In this document: in pieces, positions 35,601 to 45,322 of the stretch | How positions within the stretch are numbered: position 1 is the first letter of the stretch | Layout: the number at the start of each line of letters is the position of its first letter | Source of the DNA: Stenomitos frigidus ULC18 | GTDB taxonomy: Bacteria > Cyanobacteriota > Cyanobacteriia > Leptolyngbyales > Leptolyngbyaceae | Reading direction: 5' to 3' | DNA length: 64,000 bases | NCBI RefSeq assembly: GCF_003003795.1 | Contig: NZ_PVWK01000123.1 | Span: 1-64,000 of the forward strand | The notes under the pieces: generated by a model | Database searches by the model: none | Told to the model about the DNA's origin: nothing | Seen by the model: the letters and a program-made list of their open reading frames with translations, nothing else | Position numbers and translations under genes: made by a program

Positions 35601-36610
35601 AAGGGTTTGCGGTTGGAGGTCTCAAGCTTGCGACTGGGTTGGTAGAGGCTACTCGCAACAAGGAACTGTGAGATGGCACGCAGCAGTTTGACTATCAATG
35701 TTTTTCGGGTGTAGTAGATTGCCAGCAGATAGATTTTCAGCTTTTCCAGAGCGGTGCTACAAGACAGATAGTCTTGAATGGTTTGGGTATTTTCACGATC
35801 GCTGTCTACAAGACGCCAAGTGATGCAAATGGCTAACGAGAGCAATTTATTGGCAAACTTACGAAACTCGGGAAATTCTCGCCTCAGCCAAGATCCTGTA
35901 TAGGCATACTCTCTGGCGGTTAAATGCGCTTTTTGGGGCTGCATGGTCACCATGTTTGCATCGTGTATTCGCTGGAGGGTGAGGGAGTCGGCTAACATAA
36001 ACCCTTGGCTCAGCCCAACGGCAACAAACTTCACGTAGTTGTCTCCGGCGCGGAGTGCTTTTGAGGTCGGCATAGGGAGAATTTGAGCCAGGAGCGATCG
36101 CCGGAAACAGAGGCAGGACGAGGGAGGCAAGTTGGGAGGCATTTTGCCTGCTGTCAGCAAAGCGCGAAAGTCACAGGCCTGGGTGACATAGTTGACGGTG
36201 GTTGTGCCAGGCAGGGAGTGATTGTCTTGGTCGATGAGTGTAAGGCTATGGAAACACCAGCCAATGTTATCGGAGCGTTGAAAAGCAGCAACAATTTCGG
36301 CAATTTTATGGGGCAGAAAAACATCATCCGCATCCAGAAAGCAGATGATGTCGCCGTGACTGGCGGCGAACCCAATGTTGTAACAAGAGGCTTGTCCCCC
36401 ATTCTCTTTGGCAATGGCAACAATTTTCTCGCCGTAGCTAGCAATGATTGCTTGAGAGGAATCTTGAGAGCCATCATCAATGACAATGACTTCAACGTTT
36501 TTATACGTCTGACTCAAGGCACTGTCGATCGCGTGTGCTAGAAAGCGATCGTAGTTGTAGTTGTTGATAATAAGACTGACTAAGGGAATCACGTTAATTG
36601 AGGTTTGCAT
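35597..36610 (-). CDS. Glycosyltransferase family 2
   Basis: About 337 aa from MQTSINVIPLVSLIINNYNYD at 36610; a GTG at 36664 would add 18 residues, and the RBS does not decide. GT-A signature PLVSLIINNYNYDRFL, EVIVIDDGSQDSSQ and ICFLDADDVFLP (DxD). Its sister gene directly upstream has the same NYNYEQF/NYNYDRF style, so the two are probably an old tandem duplication. Stop and next start overlap by 4 bp. Confidence 0.9.
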   Translation of the reverse strand: MQTSINVIPLVSLIINNYNYDRFLAHAIDSALSQTYKNVEVIVIDDGSQDSSQAIIASYGEKIVAIAKENGGQASCYNIGFAASHGDIICFLDADDVFLPHKIAEIVAAFQRSDNIGWCFHSLTLIDQDNHSLPGTTTVNYVTQACDFRALLTAGKMPPNLPPSSCLCFRRSLLAQILPMPTSKALRAGDNYVKFVAVGLSQGFMLADSLTLQRIHDANMVTMQPQKAHLTAREYAYTGSWLRREFPEFRKFANKLLSLAICITWRLVDSDRENTQTIQDYLSCSTALEKLKIYLLAIYYTRKTLIVKLLRAISQFLVASSLYQPSRKLETSNRKPL

Positions 36611-36672
36611 CTTTAATTTATTGCTAGTGGCACAATGACCAGTCATCATTGCAAGCATTGACACAACGCGTG

Positions 36673-37740
36673 CTAACCAAAAAGCTGCACCATTTTCCGA
36701 AGCGTATTCATCAGCCGTCCTCGGCTGTCTGCATAAATGAGATTATTTGCCATCTTTTGAGCCGCTGGCTTTGGTGCCAGAAGCATTGCCAGGTGCCAAA
36801 AAGCTAATAAAACGCCAACGTGTTTACGACGATGATTCATCGTGATGTTATGCAGGAACCCACGCACGCATAAAACGGCCAGATTGTCGTTTGGATAGGG
36901 GTGCCTTGGGGCGTCTAGTTTACGTGAAATAATGCGAGCGGTTAAAAAGCCACCCTTGTCCTGTGTTGGGTCATAGGCTAGATCAGGATAAAGGGCTGCT
37001 ACAAGCGACTTTTTCCGAACATGGATTGCATTCATCCGGGCAAGATACTCACGCATATCTTTTGGATGCACTTCGCGCGTCGCTTTACCAACATTATTTT
37101 TGCCATGCACTCTGTAGTGGGCACCGACTTCATCCAGAGATACGATCGCACCTGTTAGCACAGAGAGCTCATTGAGGTAGATATCAGCACAGACACGAAA
37201 TGGCGGTTCTGGCATCGGCATGATTTGCTGAAGGGCGGCAGCCGAGAACACGATGCCACTGGTCGGTGGATAAATATAGCCTGCAGACTTTAAAGCTGCC
37301 TGCCTGAGATCACCTGTTGGCATAGCCCAATGTTTCGCTGGCACAATTTCTTCATTGGGTTTGCCATCTTTATCAACGATCTGCAACCGATACTGCACTT
37401 TTGCGACGTCAGGCATCGACTGGAAAGCTTCGACCACTCGTTGAAATGTGTCGGGTAGCAACACATCGTCGCTATCTAAAAACATCACAATTTCACCGTT
37501 GGCAGCAGCAAAACCAGCATTCATAGCTGACGCCTGCCCACCGTTTTCTTTCAAGATGCTGGTAATACGACTACCAAATGATGCAATCACATCGCGCGAT
37601 CGATCAGTGGAGCCATCATCAACCACGATGACTTCAATCGGTTGATAGGATTGGTTCAGAGCACTATGAATCGTTTCGCTAATAAACTGTTCATAGTTGT
37701 AATTACTGACGACAATGCTGACAAGTGGCTGAGGTTTCAT
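36673..37740 (-). CDS. Glycosyltransferase family 2
   Basis: 355 aa. MKPQPLVSIVVSNYNYEQFISETI, EVIVVDDGSTDRSRDVI and IVMFLDSDDVLLP are the GT2 nucleotide-sugar and metal-binding motifs. A C-terminal basic region (HRRKHVGVLLAFWHLAMLLAPK) may associate with the membrane. Exopolysaccharide assembly; substrate unknown. Confidence 0.92.
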   Translation of the reverse strand: MKPQPLVSIVVSNYNYEQFISETIHSALNQSYQPIEVIVVDDGSTDRSRDVIASFGSRITSILKENGGQASAMNAGFAAANGEIVMFLDSDDVLLPDTFQRVVEAFQSMPDVAKVQYRLQIVDKDGKPNEEIVPAKHWAMPTGDLRQAALKSAGYIYPPTSGIVFSAAALQQIMPMPEPPFRVCADIYLNELSVLTGAIVSLDEVGAHYRVHGKNNVGKATREVHPKDMREYLARMNAIHVRKKSLVAALYPDLAYDPTQDKGGFLTARIISRKLDAPRHPYPNDNLAVLCVRGFLHNITMNHRRKHVGVLLAFWHLAMLLAPKPAAQKMANNLIYADSRGRLMNTLRKMVQLFG

Positions 37741-37959
37741 TGCTCTCCTGAAATGATGCGAAATTAAAGGATGATCTTTTTACTAGAATCAATTAATTTC
37801 TGAAAGGTGGCCAGAAGCCTTGGTTTAAGAAGCCTTTGATGTTAGTGTTTGAGTCATGTTCTAGCCATTGTGAGCGATCAGTGGACGAGGAGGATGAATG
37901 TAGGAATAATCCTAGTCTTGCAAAGTTTTAAAGGTGCCATTCCTGCCACCTTTCTCATA

Positions 37960-38826
37960 CTAAAATCGTCTTTCAGCAAGCACTCTAGCCGTGACTCGAA
38001 GACGGCTTTGAGCAACTTTCGCTTGAACTTTTGGGATAATTTCTTCAGGTCTTTTGCAGAAGTAGCGAACGCGTTCTAAAGTTCTATCCAATTCGTAGAT
38101 GGCTGTTACTGCTAGCCTCTGATGCCATGGAAGCTGCTTTCGATACTTCCGAATTAAGCGTTGCACACGACGCGGACCCTCACCGCTGCTGTGATCTCTA
38201 GCCGTCTTGGTGCCTGGACTAACACAAAAATTTCCCCAGGTTTCATTAACATATTTAATGTTGGCTATTTGAACAGCCCGAAACAGGAAATCATGATCCA
38301 TTGCGTAATGTTCGCTAACGTCATAAAGACCTGCCGTCTGATGCAAAGACGTATGGTAGAAATAAGCGGATGGGTTCACTGGATACTGATTAATACGTCT
38401 GCCTAAAAGCAGGTCTACGAGCTTTAATTTGCTCGGTTGATTGACTCCATAAAATCCGTTTGGGTCCCAAATATTGCAGTTTCCCACCAGCAAGCTCGGC
38501 TCTGGCAACGCTTTAAATAGCTCTGACACACGGTTTAGAACGTTTGGCTCGTAGTGGTCATCAACATTTAAGATTGCTAGGACTTCTCCCTTAGCCATCG
38601 CAATGCCCTTGTTCATTGCATCGGATTGTCCCTGGTCTTTCTCGGAGAGCCAGCGAATGTGCGCATACTGCCCGGCGTAGCGTTTGACGATATCTACTGT
38701 CTTGTCTTTCGAGCCACCATCGACAATGATGTGTTCGATGTCGGGGCACTGCTGATCAATGACAACCTGCATGCAGGCTTCAATAAAGCGTTCACCGTTA
38801 TAAACCGGTGTGATAACACTAAGCAT
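37960..38826 (-). CDS. Glycosyltransferase family 2 (WcaA-type)
   Basis: 288 aa. MLSVITPVYNGERFIEACMQVV, EHIIVDGGSKDKTVDIV and LAILNVDDHYEP (the DxD region as VDD) are the features of the WcaA-like group that transfers a sugar to a lipid-linked intermediate. First gene in transcription order of the whole glycosyltransferase run, so the promoter of that run should lie in 38827-39185. Confidence 0.9.
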   Translation of the reverse strand: MLSVITPVYNGERFIEACMQVVIDQQCPDIEHIIVDGGSKDKTVDIVKRYAGQYAHIRWLSEKDQGQSDAMNKGIAMAKGEVLAILNVDDHYEPNVLNRVSELFKALPEPSLLVGNCNIWDPNGFYGVNQPSKLKLVDLLLGRRINQYPVNPSAYFYHTSLHQTAGLYDVSEHYAMDHDFLFRAVQIANIKYVNETWGNFCVSPGTKTARDHSSGEGPRRVQRLIRKYRKQLPWHQRLAVTAIYELDRTLERVRYFCKRPEEIIPKVQAKVAQSRLRVTARVLAERRF

Positions 38827-39185
38827 AGTGACGAGAGGCTGTAGGTCAATGGGGAAAGCAGCTTCTGCCGGGTCTTTGACGGTGCGATCGGGTCATCACC
38901 CTCATGACACACTCGAAAGACGAAAGGCAGGGCTTGCGTTACCCACTAACCAATACTCCGTAAAGATCTATGATCAGGAAAGCCAAGCTATTTGCTGCAT
39001 TTTTTGAGCGTTCTTGAAGCTAGAGACCACATCTTTTAGAGGAGGGAACTCTGCATCGATCAAGACCGTCCTCAGATTCCTGCTGCTGAGAAACCCCTGG
39101 GAACGGTGTCAGTTAGTGGCGCGATACAGCGTTGCCTGAGGCAGCCCATGTCATCTAATTGTCTTTGGGATTGGGCTCAGTATCT
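38827..39185. other. Intergenic region upstream of the glycosyltransferase run
   Basis: About 360 bp without a supportable gene. It should hold the promoter for the minus-strand glycosyltransferase genes, but I see no convincing -35/-10 pair or operator. Confidence 0.4.
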
Positions 39186-39419
39186 TCAGAGTGATTGGGT
39201 AGTGCTATTTAGGCAAAGGCAAAGCAAAAAAGGCTGAAAGAGGCATATCCATGCCGCAATGCTTCCGAGCATACCGATTATTCTCCAGCCTTCCCAAAAT
39301 GGCATTACCCGACAACCTAAGCGTGCGGTTGCTAAAGCCGCTTCGCAGCCAGCGTGTCCGGATCCCAAAACAATGACATCAAAGGCATCCAAAAAATCAA
39401 CGGACGATCGCACGGTCAT
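39186..39419 (-). pseudogene. mnmG: 5' remnant of mnmG (gidA)
   Basis: Codons 1-38 (39306-39419) read [21 protein letters not shown] followed by [16 protein letters not shown], unmistakably the FAD-binding N-terminus of MnmG, the tRNA-U34 carboxymethylaminomethyl-modifying flavoenzyme (about 630 aa). Where the next strand and NLDRIAWQPCNPA should follow, the sequence turns into unrelated residues ([15 protein letters not shown]) and stops at 77 codons. The rest of the gene is absent from the window. A rearrangement breakpoint therefore lies near 39300; an intact copy is presumably elsewhere because the gene is nearly universal. Confidence 0.8.
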
Positions 39420-39705
39420 AACGGGCTCAGTAGGTTGGGAATCTCCATCTCATTTTAGCAGTTATGTCAGTGCTCTTTATACGGTTGTTAAGCGTTGTAG
39501 CTATTGAAGTCGGTTAAGTTGCAAACCTGTCTCACCAGCCACCGATCGTTGGGGCCGTAGAAAACATTTTTGGAGGGCAAATTCTCTGCCTTTATAGGCT
39601 GAATACCTGCTGTAGAATTGATGTAGGCACTGCTTATTGACTCCTTGATCGTATTTGTCAACAATGCAGAAGTTTCAGTGAAAGCTAATAGTTAGCTTTT
39701 TGAAG

Positions 39706-40350
39706 TCATATGCAACAAAATTTTGAAAGGATTGATCGGGCGGGTCCAACAATTTCCTGGCATAGCCCTGAATACTTATAGTTTGTTGACTCTTGCAGAG
39801 CCTTTATATATGACTGATTAAGTTCTGGGTGAAACTGAACACCAAATAAGAGCTTGCTTTTATGGCTAATGATCTGAACTGGGCAATCCTGAGAATAACC
39901 CAGGTTTAAAAACTGTTTGGGCAAGTTAATAACTGATTCAAAATGAGCAGCATTTGCCTCAATTTGCTTTGGCAAGAACCCAAAGAAAGAATGTTTAACC
40001 TTGAGATTAACTTTGACAGGACCAATTTCTTCATATTGACGCAGAATTTCTGCTCCATAGGTGTAAGCCAAAAATTGCATACCAAAGCAAATACCTAAGA
40101 AGGGTATGTTTTGGCGATCGCATTCCCAAATGATTCGACGCGCCTCACAAAACCATGGTTGTTCACCTTCGGAGATGTTGACTTCACTGCCTCCCAAGAT
40201 GACATGAGTGAAACCTTCTAATTCAAGCGGCTTATCGTGCTCATGAAAGTTGTGGTAAGCGGTGGGTTCTCCAATATGGTTCCAAATGGCTTCCCGCTCA
40301 GCTTTGTCAAGCCCAGGTGCCATTGCTTGCAGTAATAAAATATTGTTCAT
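39706..40350 (-). CDS. Class I glutamine amidotransferase (GMP-synthase-like)
   Basis: 214 aa from MNNILLLQAMAPG at 40350, with the good RBS AAGAGGTAACA. Triad visible: Cys88 in GICFGMQ, His174 and Glu176 in FGVQFHPEL. Stand-alone domains of this type transfer glutamine amide nitrogen in a partner enzyme or hydrolyse gamma-glutamyl compounds; no synthetase partner is adjacent. The gene and the kilobase next to it are clearly more AT-rich than the GT and urease regions, which suggests horizontal acquisition. Confidence 0.85.
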   Translation of the reverse strand: MNNILLLQAMAPGLDKAEREAIWNHIGEPTAYHNFHEHDKPLELEGFTHVILGGSEVNISEGEQPWFCEARRIIWECDRQNIPFLGICFGMQFLAYTYGAEILRQYEEIGPVKVNLKVKHSFFGFLPKQIEANAAHFESVINLPKQFLNLGYSQDCPVQIISHKSKLLFGVQFHPELNQSYIKALQESTNYKYSGLCQEIVGPARSILSKFCCI

Positions 40351-41439
40351 TGTTACCTCTTTAGTAAATTCCAGCATCGGCTTAGCACCACTGGTTTGAG
40401 CAATGGTGAAGGCTGCGTGCTGCGTACTGAATTAGAACGGTAGGCATTTTTTCACCATGCGCTACCACTACAAAGCCTTGATATGAGTCAATCTTTCGGC
40501 GTGCTATCCGGTTGCCTAACAACTACTTGAGGCAACTTTTTTTCAATCGCGAGTTGTTACTTATGACAAATAAATTTATGTCTGCTTACAGCAATACTAT
40601 TGATGGAAAATTGAAAATTAATTTCCCATACAGCAGCTATTAATGATATCAAAAGTACAAATTCAAAGCTGTAGCTTTGAACGACTGATGGTATTAGCAG
40701 CAATTATAAGGACATGGAATGGTTGATCAAAAACAAACCAATAGCAACAAATGTACTGACGAGCGCAATACGTAGCCGAGCTTGATTAGTAATGGCTATT
40801 CGTTAACGAATAAAGATAGGGTCAATTAAAGATAGGGTGGATGCATCCAGAACTATGCCCTTGATTGATGAGGAGTACTACTAAGATTCAGTCCCAATTC
40901 ATGGTGCAGTCGTCACTGTAGTTCCTTATCTATTCCTTATCTATAAGAGAACTCATTACCTATTAGGAGCTATAGGAATTACCACGCCATCAAGATTAAC
41001 AAGATTCAGTAGAGCCCCGAAGTATCTACCAACCTTCGTACAGTAAATACTCTCTGCAATAAAATAAATATACGGTATAAAAGTGTGACTATCTTTGCGT
41101 GTTCATACTGAATCATGATTTCTTGATTGAATAACGTGACACTGTATTTTTTTGGTAAATCTAGCCTTACAAAGGCGGATGTCTTTATTCTCTACAGAAT
41201 AAAGATAGTTGGGGTTTCAAAGTTTTGGCGGCACGAGCGTCATCATCTGAGGTTTTTTGTCTTTTGCAAATTCCGTACGTCTTTTATGAAGGGGCACCAG
41301 CTCTGAGTGACGTTTAAACACAGGCTGATGATGGAGTAATCTGGTTCATAGCAGCATCCGAAAACATATCAACCATGTACGTTCTGATACTCTTACGTTG
41401 CTCTAGCCTTGCTAGCGTTAGGTAGTGGTTGTAGGTAAG
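40351..41439. other. Gene-free AT-rich kilobase with several palindromes
   Basis: No frame of 60 codons or more on either strand. Structures seen: GTTGCC...GGCAAC followed by seven T (40511-40543, plus strand, terminator-like without an upstream gene); TTCAAAGCT-GT-AGCTTTGAA (40662-40681); the 16-bp perfect palindrome TATTCGTTAACGAATA (40797-40812); two copies of TAAAGATAGGGT immediately after; TTCCTTATCTA twice (near 40922-40945); and TCTTTATTCT-CTAC-AGAATAAAGA (41182-41205). It may be a degraded element or a regulatory/sRNA region. Confidence 0.6.
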
Positions 41440-42270
41440 ATGCAGTATATGGTACGAACGATCGTGGGTTCAGTGGCAACCCTTTGGCGTTATCCAGTGA
41501 AGTCGATGCTGGGAGAGGAACTGGAGGTTTCAGAAATCACTGAGCGTGGATTGCTGGGCGATCGAGCGTATGCGTTGCTGGATGTGCAAAGCGGTAGGGT
41601 TGCCAGCGCCAAAAACCCGAAAAAATGGGCAAAACTGCTGGAATTTCAGGCAGCATTCACCGAGTCTCCTGTGCAGGAAGCCCTGCCTCCAGTCAAAGTA
41701 TCCCTTCCCGATGGTGGCTCCATTACCAGTGAGGCGATCGAAACTAGTAGCATTCTCTCTGGCTTTCTGGGTCGAGACGTGCAGCTACTGTCCTCGGCAC
41801 CGCAGACATCGAGCCTGGATCAGTATTGGCCGAACGTGGAAGGAACGGCCTATCAGGAAAAAATCACCGAACTGTTTTTGCCCCCTGGTACGTTTTTCGA
41901 TTCGTGCTCCGTTCATGCGATCACAACCGCAACCCTGGCGCGGCTCCAGGAGCTTTATCCAGACGGGCAATTTGACTTGCGCCGCTTTCGCCCCAATCTG
42001 TTGATCAAACCAGTGTCGGATGAGGCATCGTTTGTTGAGGATGCCTGGGTCGGTAATGTACTGGCGATCGGCGATGAAGTACGTCTCAGTATTGATACGG
42101 CCTGTCCTCGCTGTGTGGTGACAACGCTGGCACAGGCTGGTTTACCAAGTGACCTGGGCATCTTACGCACAACGGCTCAGTACAATAACGTCATTGCAGG
42201 CATCCGTGCCTCGGTTTTGCAGAGCGGCACCATCCGTCGCCATGATCCAATTTGGCTAGAGTCGCCATAA
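41440..42270 (+). CDS. MOSC domain protein
   Basis: About 276 aa (ATG at 41440; GTG at 41425 and ATG at 41449 are alternatives). The N-terminal MOSC_N barrel (VGSVATLWRYPVKSMLGEELEV, GLLGDRAYALLD) and the C-terminal MOSC domain (RFRPNLLIKP, GNVLAIGDEVRLSIDTACPRCVVTTLAQ with the sulfur-carrying Cys) match molybdenum-cofactor sulfurase C-terminal-like proteins, which act on N-hydroxylated or sulfur-bearing substrates. Specific role unknown. Single gene, followed 178 bp later by the TIR-WD40 gene on the same strand. Confidence 0.88.
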   Translation: MQYMVRTIVGSVATLWRYPVKSMLGEELEVSEITERGLLGDRAYALLDVQSGRVASAKNPKKWAKLLEFQAAFTESPVQEALPPVKVSLPDGGSITSEAIETSSILSGFLGRDVQLLSSAPQTSSLDQYWPNVEGTAYQEKITELFLPPGTFFDSCSVHAITTATLARLQELYPDGQFDLRRFRPNLLIKPVSDEASFVEDAWVGNVLAIGDEVRLSIDTACPRCVVTTLAQAGLPSDLGILRTTAQYNNVIAGIRASVLQSGTIRRHDPIWLESP

Positions 42271-42448
42271 CAGCTTGTTCGGCTAACTAAACTTGTAGTC
42301 TTGCTGACTCTCAGCTGTGACGGGGGGTGAAACTTAACCCGATTGGGTGTGTATTTCTACAGCATGGAAAGGTATAACTCTTCTTATAAAAGTTTTCTGT
42401 CAAGATCCGTCTGGTATGAGCAACAGCTAGACCGTCGCAGGGGTGTTT

Positions 42449-45244
42449 ATGTATGAGGCATTTATTTCCTATTCCCGTAAAGACAGAGCCTTTGTAGAGA
42501 ACCTTTACACTGCCTTGACTCAACACGATCGCAAAGTCTGGGTCGATTGGGAGGATATTCCACACACGGCAGATTGGCGACAAGAAGTTTACGATGGCAT
42601 TGATGCGGCTAACAATTTCATTTTCATCCTCAGCCCCGACTCCATTGCGTCAGCCGTGTGTGGAGAAGAGTTGGAGCGAGCAGCCACCAGTAAACGGTTG
42701 GTGCCCATTGTTTGTCGAGATGTGGCTCCCAACGACGTGCATCCAGCGTTAACGAAGCTCAACTGGATCTTTTTTCGGGAAACGGACGCGTTCGATCAGG
42801 CGTTTCAATCCTTGACAGCGGCACTGGATAATGATCTTGCCCATGTCAAAGCACACACACGCTTGTTAACCCGAGCGTTGGAGTGGGATCACAAAGGGCA
42901 AGAAGGGAGTTTACTGCTGCGCGGTCAGGACTTGAGAAGTGCTGAAGACTGGCTGGTGCATGGAGAGGGCAAGATGCCTGCTCCAACCTCGTTACAACGC
43001 ATGTATGTGGGGCAAAGCCATCAGGCAGAAGCGGCTCGTCAGCGCAAACTACTGTTAGGTGTGACCGCAGGTGGTGTGATCTCGGCATTACTTGCGATCG
43101 CTGCTGGCATTGGTTGGAACGAAGCGAATCGGCAGCGGGTTGTGGCTGAGCAACAAATGCTGAGTGCCGAAAGCGGATCGACCCAGTTGCTCTCTGCTGC
43201 TGGGCAAGGCTTTGATGCTTTGATGACTAGCCTTAGAGCGGGTATGCAATTGCGGCAAGCAAGCTGGAGAAAAGAGAATGATCCGCTTTCAACGCAAGTG
43301 GTTAACGCCTTTCAAGAATCTATTTATGGGGTTCGTGAAAAAAACCGCCTTATGGGGCATGGCGGCGTTGTGTATGGCGTTAGCTTTAGCCCTGATGGAA
43401 AAACGATCGCCTCTGCCAGTGATGATCACACCATCAAACTTTGGAATCTGGATGGTTCACTCCGACAAACGCTGAAAGGGCATGAGGGGGAAGTCCATCA
43501 AATCAAGTTTAGTCCGAATGGTAAAACCCTTGCCTCCGCTAGTGCCGATCACACCGTCAGGCTTTGGAACCCAGATGGCACCTTCCGACAAACGCTGGAT
43601 GGGCATACGAATGCCGTTTACAGCGTGGCGTTTAGTCCTGATAGCCGGATGATTGCCTCCGCGAGTGCCGATGGTACGACCAAACTTTGGGATCAAGATG
43701 GAGTGCTTTTGCAGACGTTGGTCGGGGCTCGCAGTGCAAGGAAGCCTATTGCCCCTAACAATCATGCTGACAGCCATCACGGCAATCTCTCCTTTGAATC
43801 GTCAGGTGAAGTGCGCGATGTCAGTTTTAGCCCCAATGGTCAAACCATTGCCACCGCAGATGGTGACACCATCCAACTTTGGAGTCGGACTGGCAAACTA
43901 CTGAAAACAATCGCGGGCTACAACCGACCCGTTTTAAGTGTGAATTTTAGCCCCGATGGGCAGAAGCTAGTAGCAGCCAGTGAAGATGGCACCATTCAGT
44001 TTTGGACGCTGGGGGGCACCTTGTTGGCGAAGCTCTTTGAAGGGAATGTCATCCACCAGGCGAAATTTAGTCCTGATGGCAAAACCATTGCTTCAGCCGG
44101 TGGCGATACGCTAGTCAAACTATGGAATCGGGATGGTACTCTGCTGCAAACGTTTCAAGGGCACCAGGATGGCGTCTACGACCTTAGCTTCAGCCCGGAT
44201 GGGCAGACGATCGCCTCCGCCAGCGCAGACGGCAGCATTCGTATTTGGCAGCGCAATGGCATCTCACTGCAAACCTTAGAGGGGCACCGTGGGGACGTTT
44301 ATAATGCTGTGTTTAGCCCCGACGGCCAGGTCATGGTTTCTGTGGGTGCGGATAAGGTTGTCAGGCTTTGGCAGCGCAATGGTACGCCTATTAACACGCT
44401 GCAAGGACATACAGATTTAATTCATGGCGTTGCGTTCAGCCCGGATGGTCAAACCATTGCTACTGCAAGTTGGGATGGCACTGCAAAGCTCTGGAGCCGT
44501 AAAGGAGCGTTGCTCAAAACGCTTAAGGGGCACACTGGACGAGTGTTTGGGGTGGTTTTCAGCCCGGATGGGGAGATGGTCGTCACCAGTAGCGGCGATG
44601 GCACGATCAAAACGTGGGATCGGAACGGCAAACTGTTGAAAACGCTGCGAGGACATACGGACGTCGTACACAACGTTAGCTTTAGCCCGGATGGTCAGTT
44701 CATGGTTTCGGCCAGCCATGATAAAACAGTGCGGCTGTGGAGTCGAGACGGTCGCATGATTAAAGTCTTCAGAGGACATACCAATTGGATTCATGCGGTT
44801 GCCTTCAATCCAGATGGACAGACGATCGCGTCTGCTAGCCATGACCGAACCATACGACTGTGGAATCGGGATGGCATGGCCTTGCACACCCTGGAGGGGC
44901 ACAGCGACAAGGTGTTAGGCATTGCCTTCAGCCCTGATGGGCAGACGATCGCCTCTTCCAGTGCAGATAAGACTGTGCGGTTATGGCGCACCGATGGCAC
45001 ACCCATTGCCATTTTGCGGGGACATGGAGACTCGATTCATGGCATTAACTTTAGCCCCGATGGCAAGACGCTGGCGTCTGCTAGCAATGACAATACGGTG
45101 ATCGTATGGAATCTAGAAAACCTCAATGATTTAGAGGGTCTTCTTGCTAAAAGTTGCCATTGGCTACAGGGCTATTTACAGAACAATCCAACCGTTCCGG
45201 CAAGCGATCGCGCCCTCTGCAACGGCATTAAGACTGCGTCCTAA
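42449..45244 (+). CDS. TIR - transmembrane - WD40 (14-blade) protein
   Basis: 931 aa from ATG at 42449, six bases after AGGGG; the GTG at 42443 is an alternative. Residues 1-125 are a TIR domain (EAFISYSRKDRAFVENL, KVWVDWEDI, FIFILSPDSIASAVCGEELERA), where Glu74 in C-x-x-E-L occupies the place of the catalytic Glu of NAD-cleaving TIRs. A Lys/Arg-flanked helix at about 201-223 is a probable membrane anchor, followed by a helical linker to about residue 300. Then come 14 WD40 repeats (GHxxxVxxVxFSPDGxxIASAS...LW), enough for two seven-bladed propellers. Many blades retain high DNA similarity, so copy number may vary. There is no STAND ATPase. Signalling or abortive-infection defence is plausible. 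Confidence 0.92.
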   Translation: MYEAFISYSRKDRAFVENLYTALTQHDRKVWVDWEDIPHTADWRQEVYDGIDAANNFIFILSPDSIASAVCGEELERAATSKRLVPIVCRDVAPNDVHPALTKLNWIFFRETDAFDQAFQSLTAALDNDLAHVKAHTRLLTRALEWDHKGQEGSLLLRGQDLRSAEDWLVHGEGKMPAPTSLQRMYVGQSHQAEAARQRKLLLGVTAGGVISALLAIAAGIGWNEANRQRVVAEQQMLSAESGSTQLLSAAGQGFDALMTSLRAGMQLRQASWRKENDPLSTQVVNAFQESIYGVREKNRLMGHGGVVYGVSFSPDGKTIASASDDHTIKLWNLDGSLRQTLKGHEGEVHQIKFSPNGKTLASASADHTVRLWNPDGTFRQTLDGHTNAVYSVAFSPDSRMIASASADGTTKLWDQDGVLLQTLVGARSARKPIAPNNHADSHHGNLSFESSGEVRDVSFSPNGQTIATADGDTIQLWSRTGKLLKTIAGYNRPVLSVNFSPDGQKLVAASEDGTIQFWTLGGTLLAKLFEGNVIHQAKFSPDGKTIASAGGDTLVKLWNRDGTLLQTFQGHQDGVYDLSFSPDGQTIASASADGSIRIWQRNGISLQTLEGHRGDVYNAVFSPDGQVMVSVGADKVVRLWQRNGTPINTLQGHTDLIHGVAFSPDGQTIATASWDGTAKLWSRKGALLKTLKGHTGRVFGVVFSPDGEMVVTSSGDGTIKTWDRNGKLLKTLRGHTDVVHNVSFSPDGQFMVSASHDKTVRLWSRDGRMIKVFRGHTNWIHAVAFNPDGQTIASASHDRTIRLWNRDGMALHTLEGHSDKVLGIAFSPDGQTIASSSADKTVRLWRTDGTPIAILRGHGDSIHGINFSPDGKTLASASNDNTVIVWNLENLNDLEGLLAKSCHWLQGYLQNNPTVPASDRALCNGIKTAS

Positions 45245-45322
45245 CCGATCGTCTACGCCGCGAGACACATTCATCTTCTCCAAAGTGCGATCGATGGCAT
45301 AACAACTCCCATCGATCGCTGG

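Noticed and set aside
42311-42583. 90-codon minus-strand frame covering the TIR gene start
   Set aside because: It overlaps the conserved TIR coding start and has no recognisable features.
44417-44902. 161-codon frame opposite WD40 repeats
   Set aside because: The periodic sequence mirrors the WD40 DNA repeats; the sense frame is the real gene.
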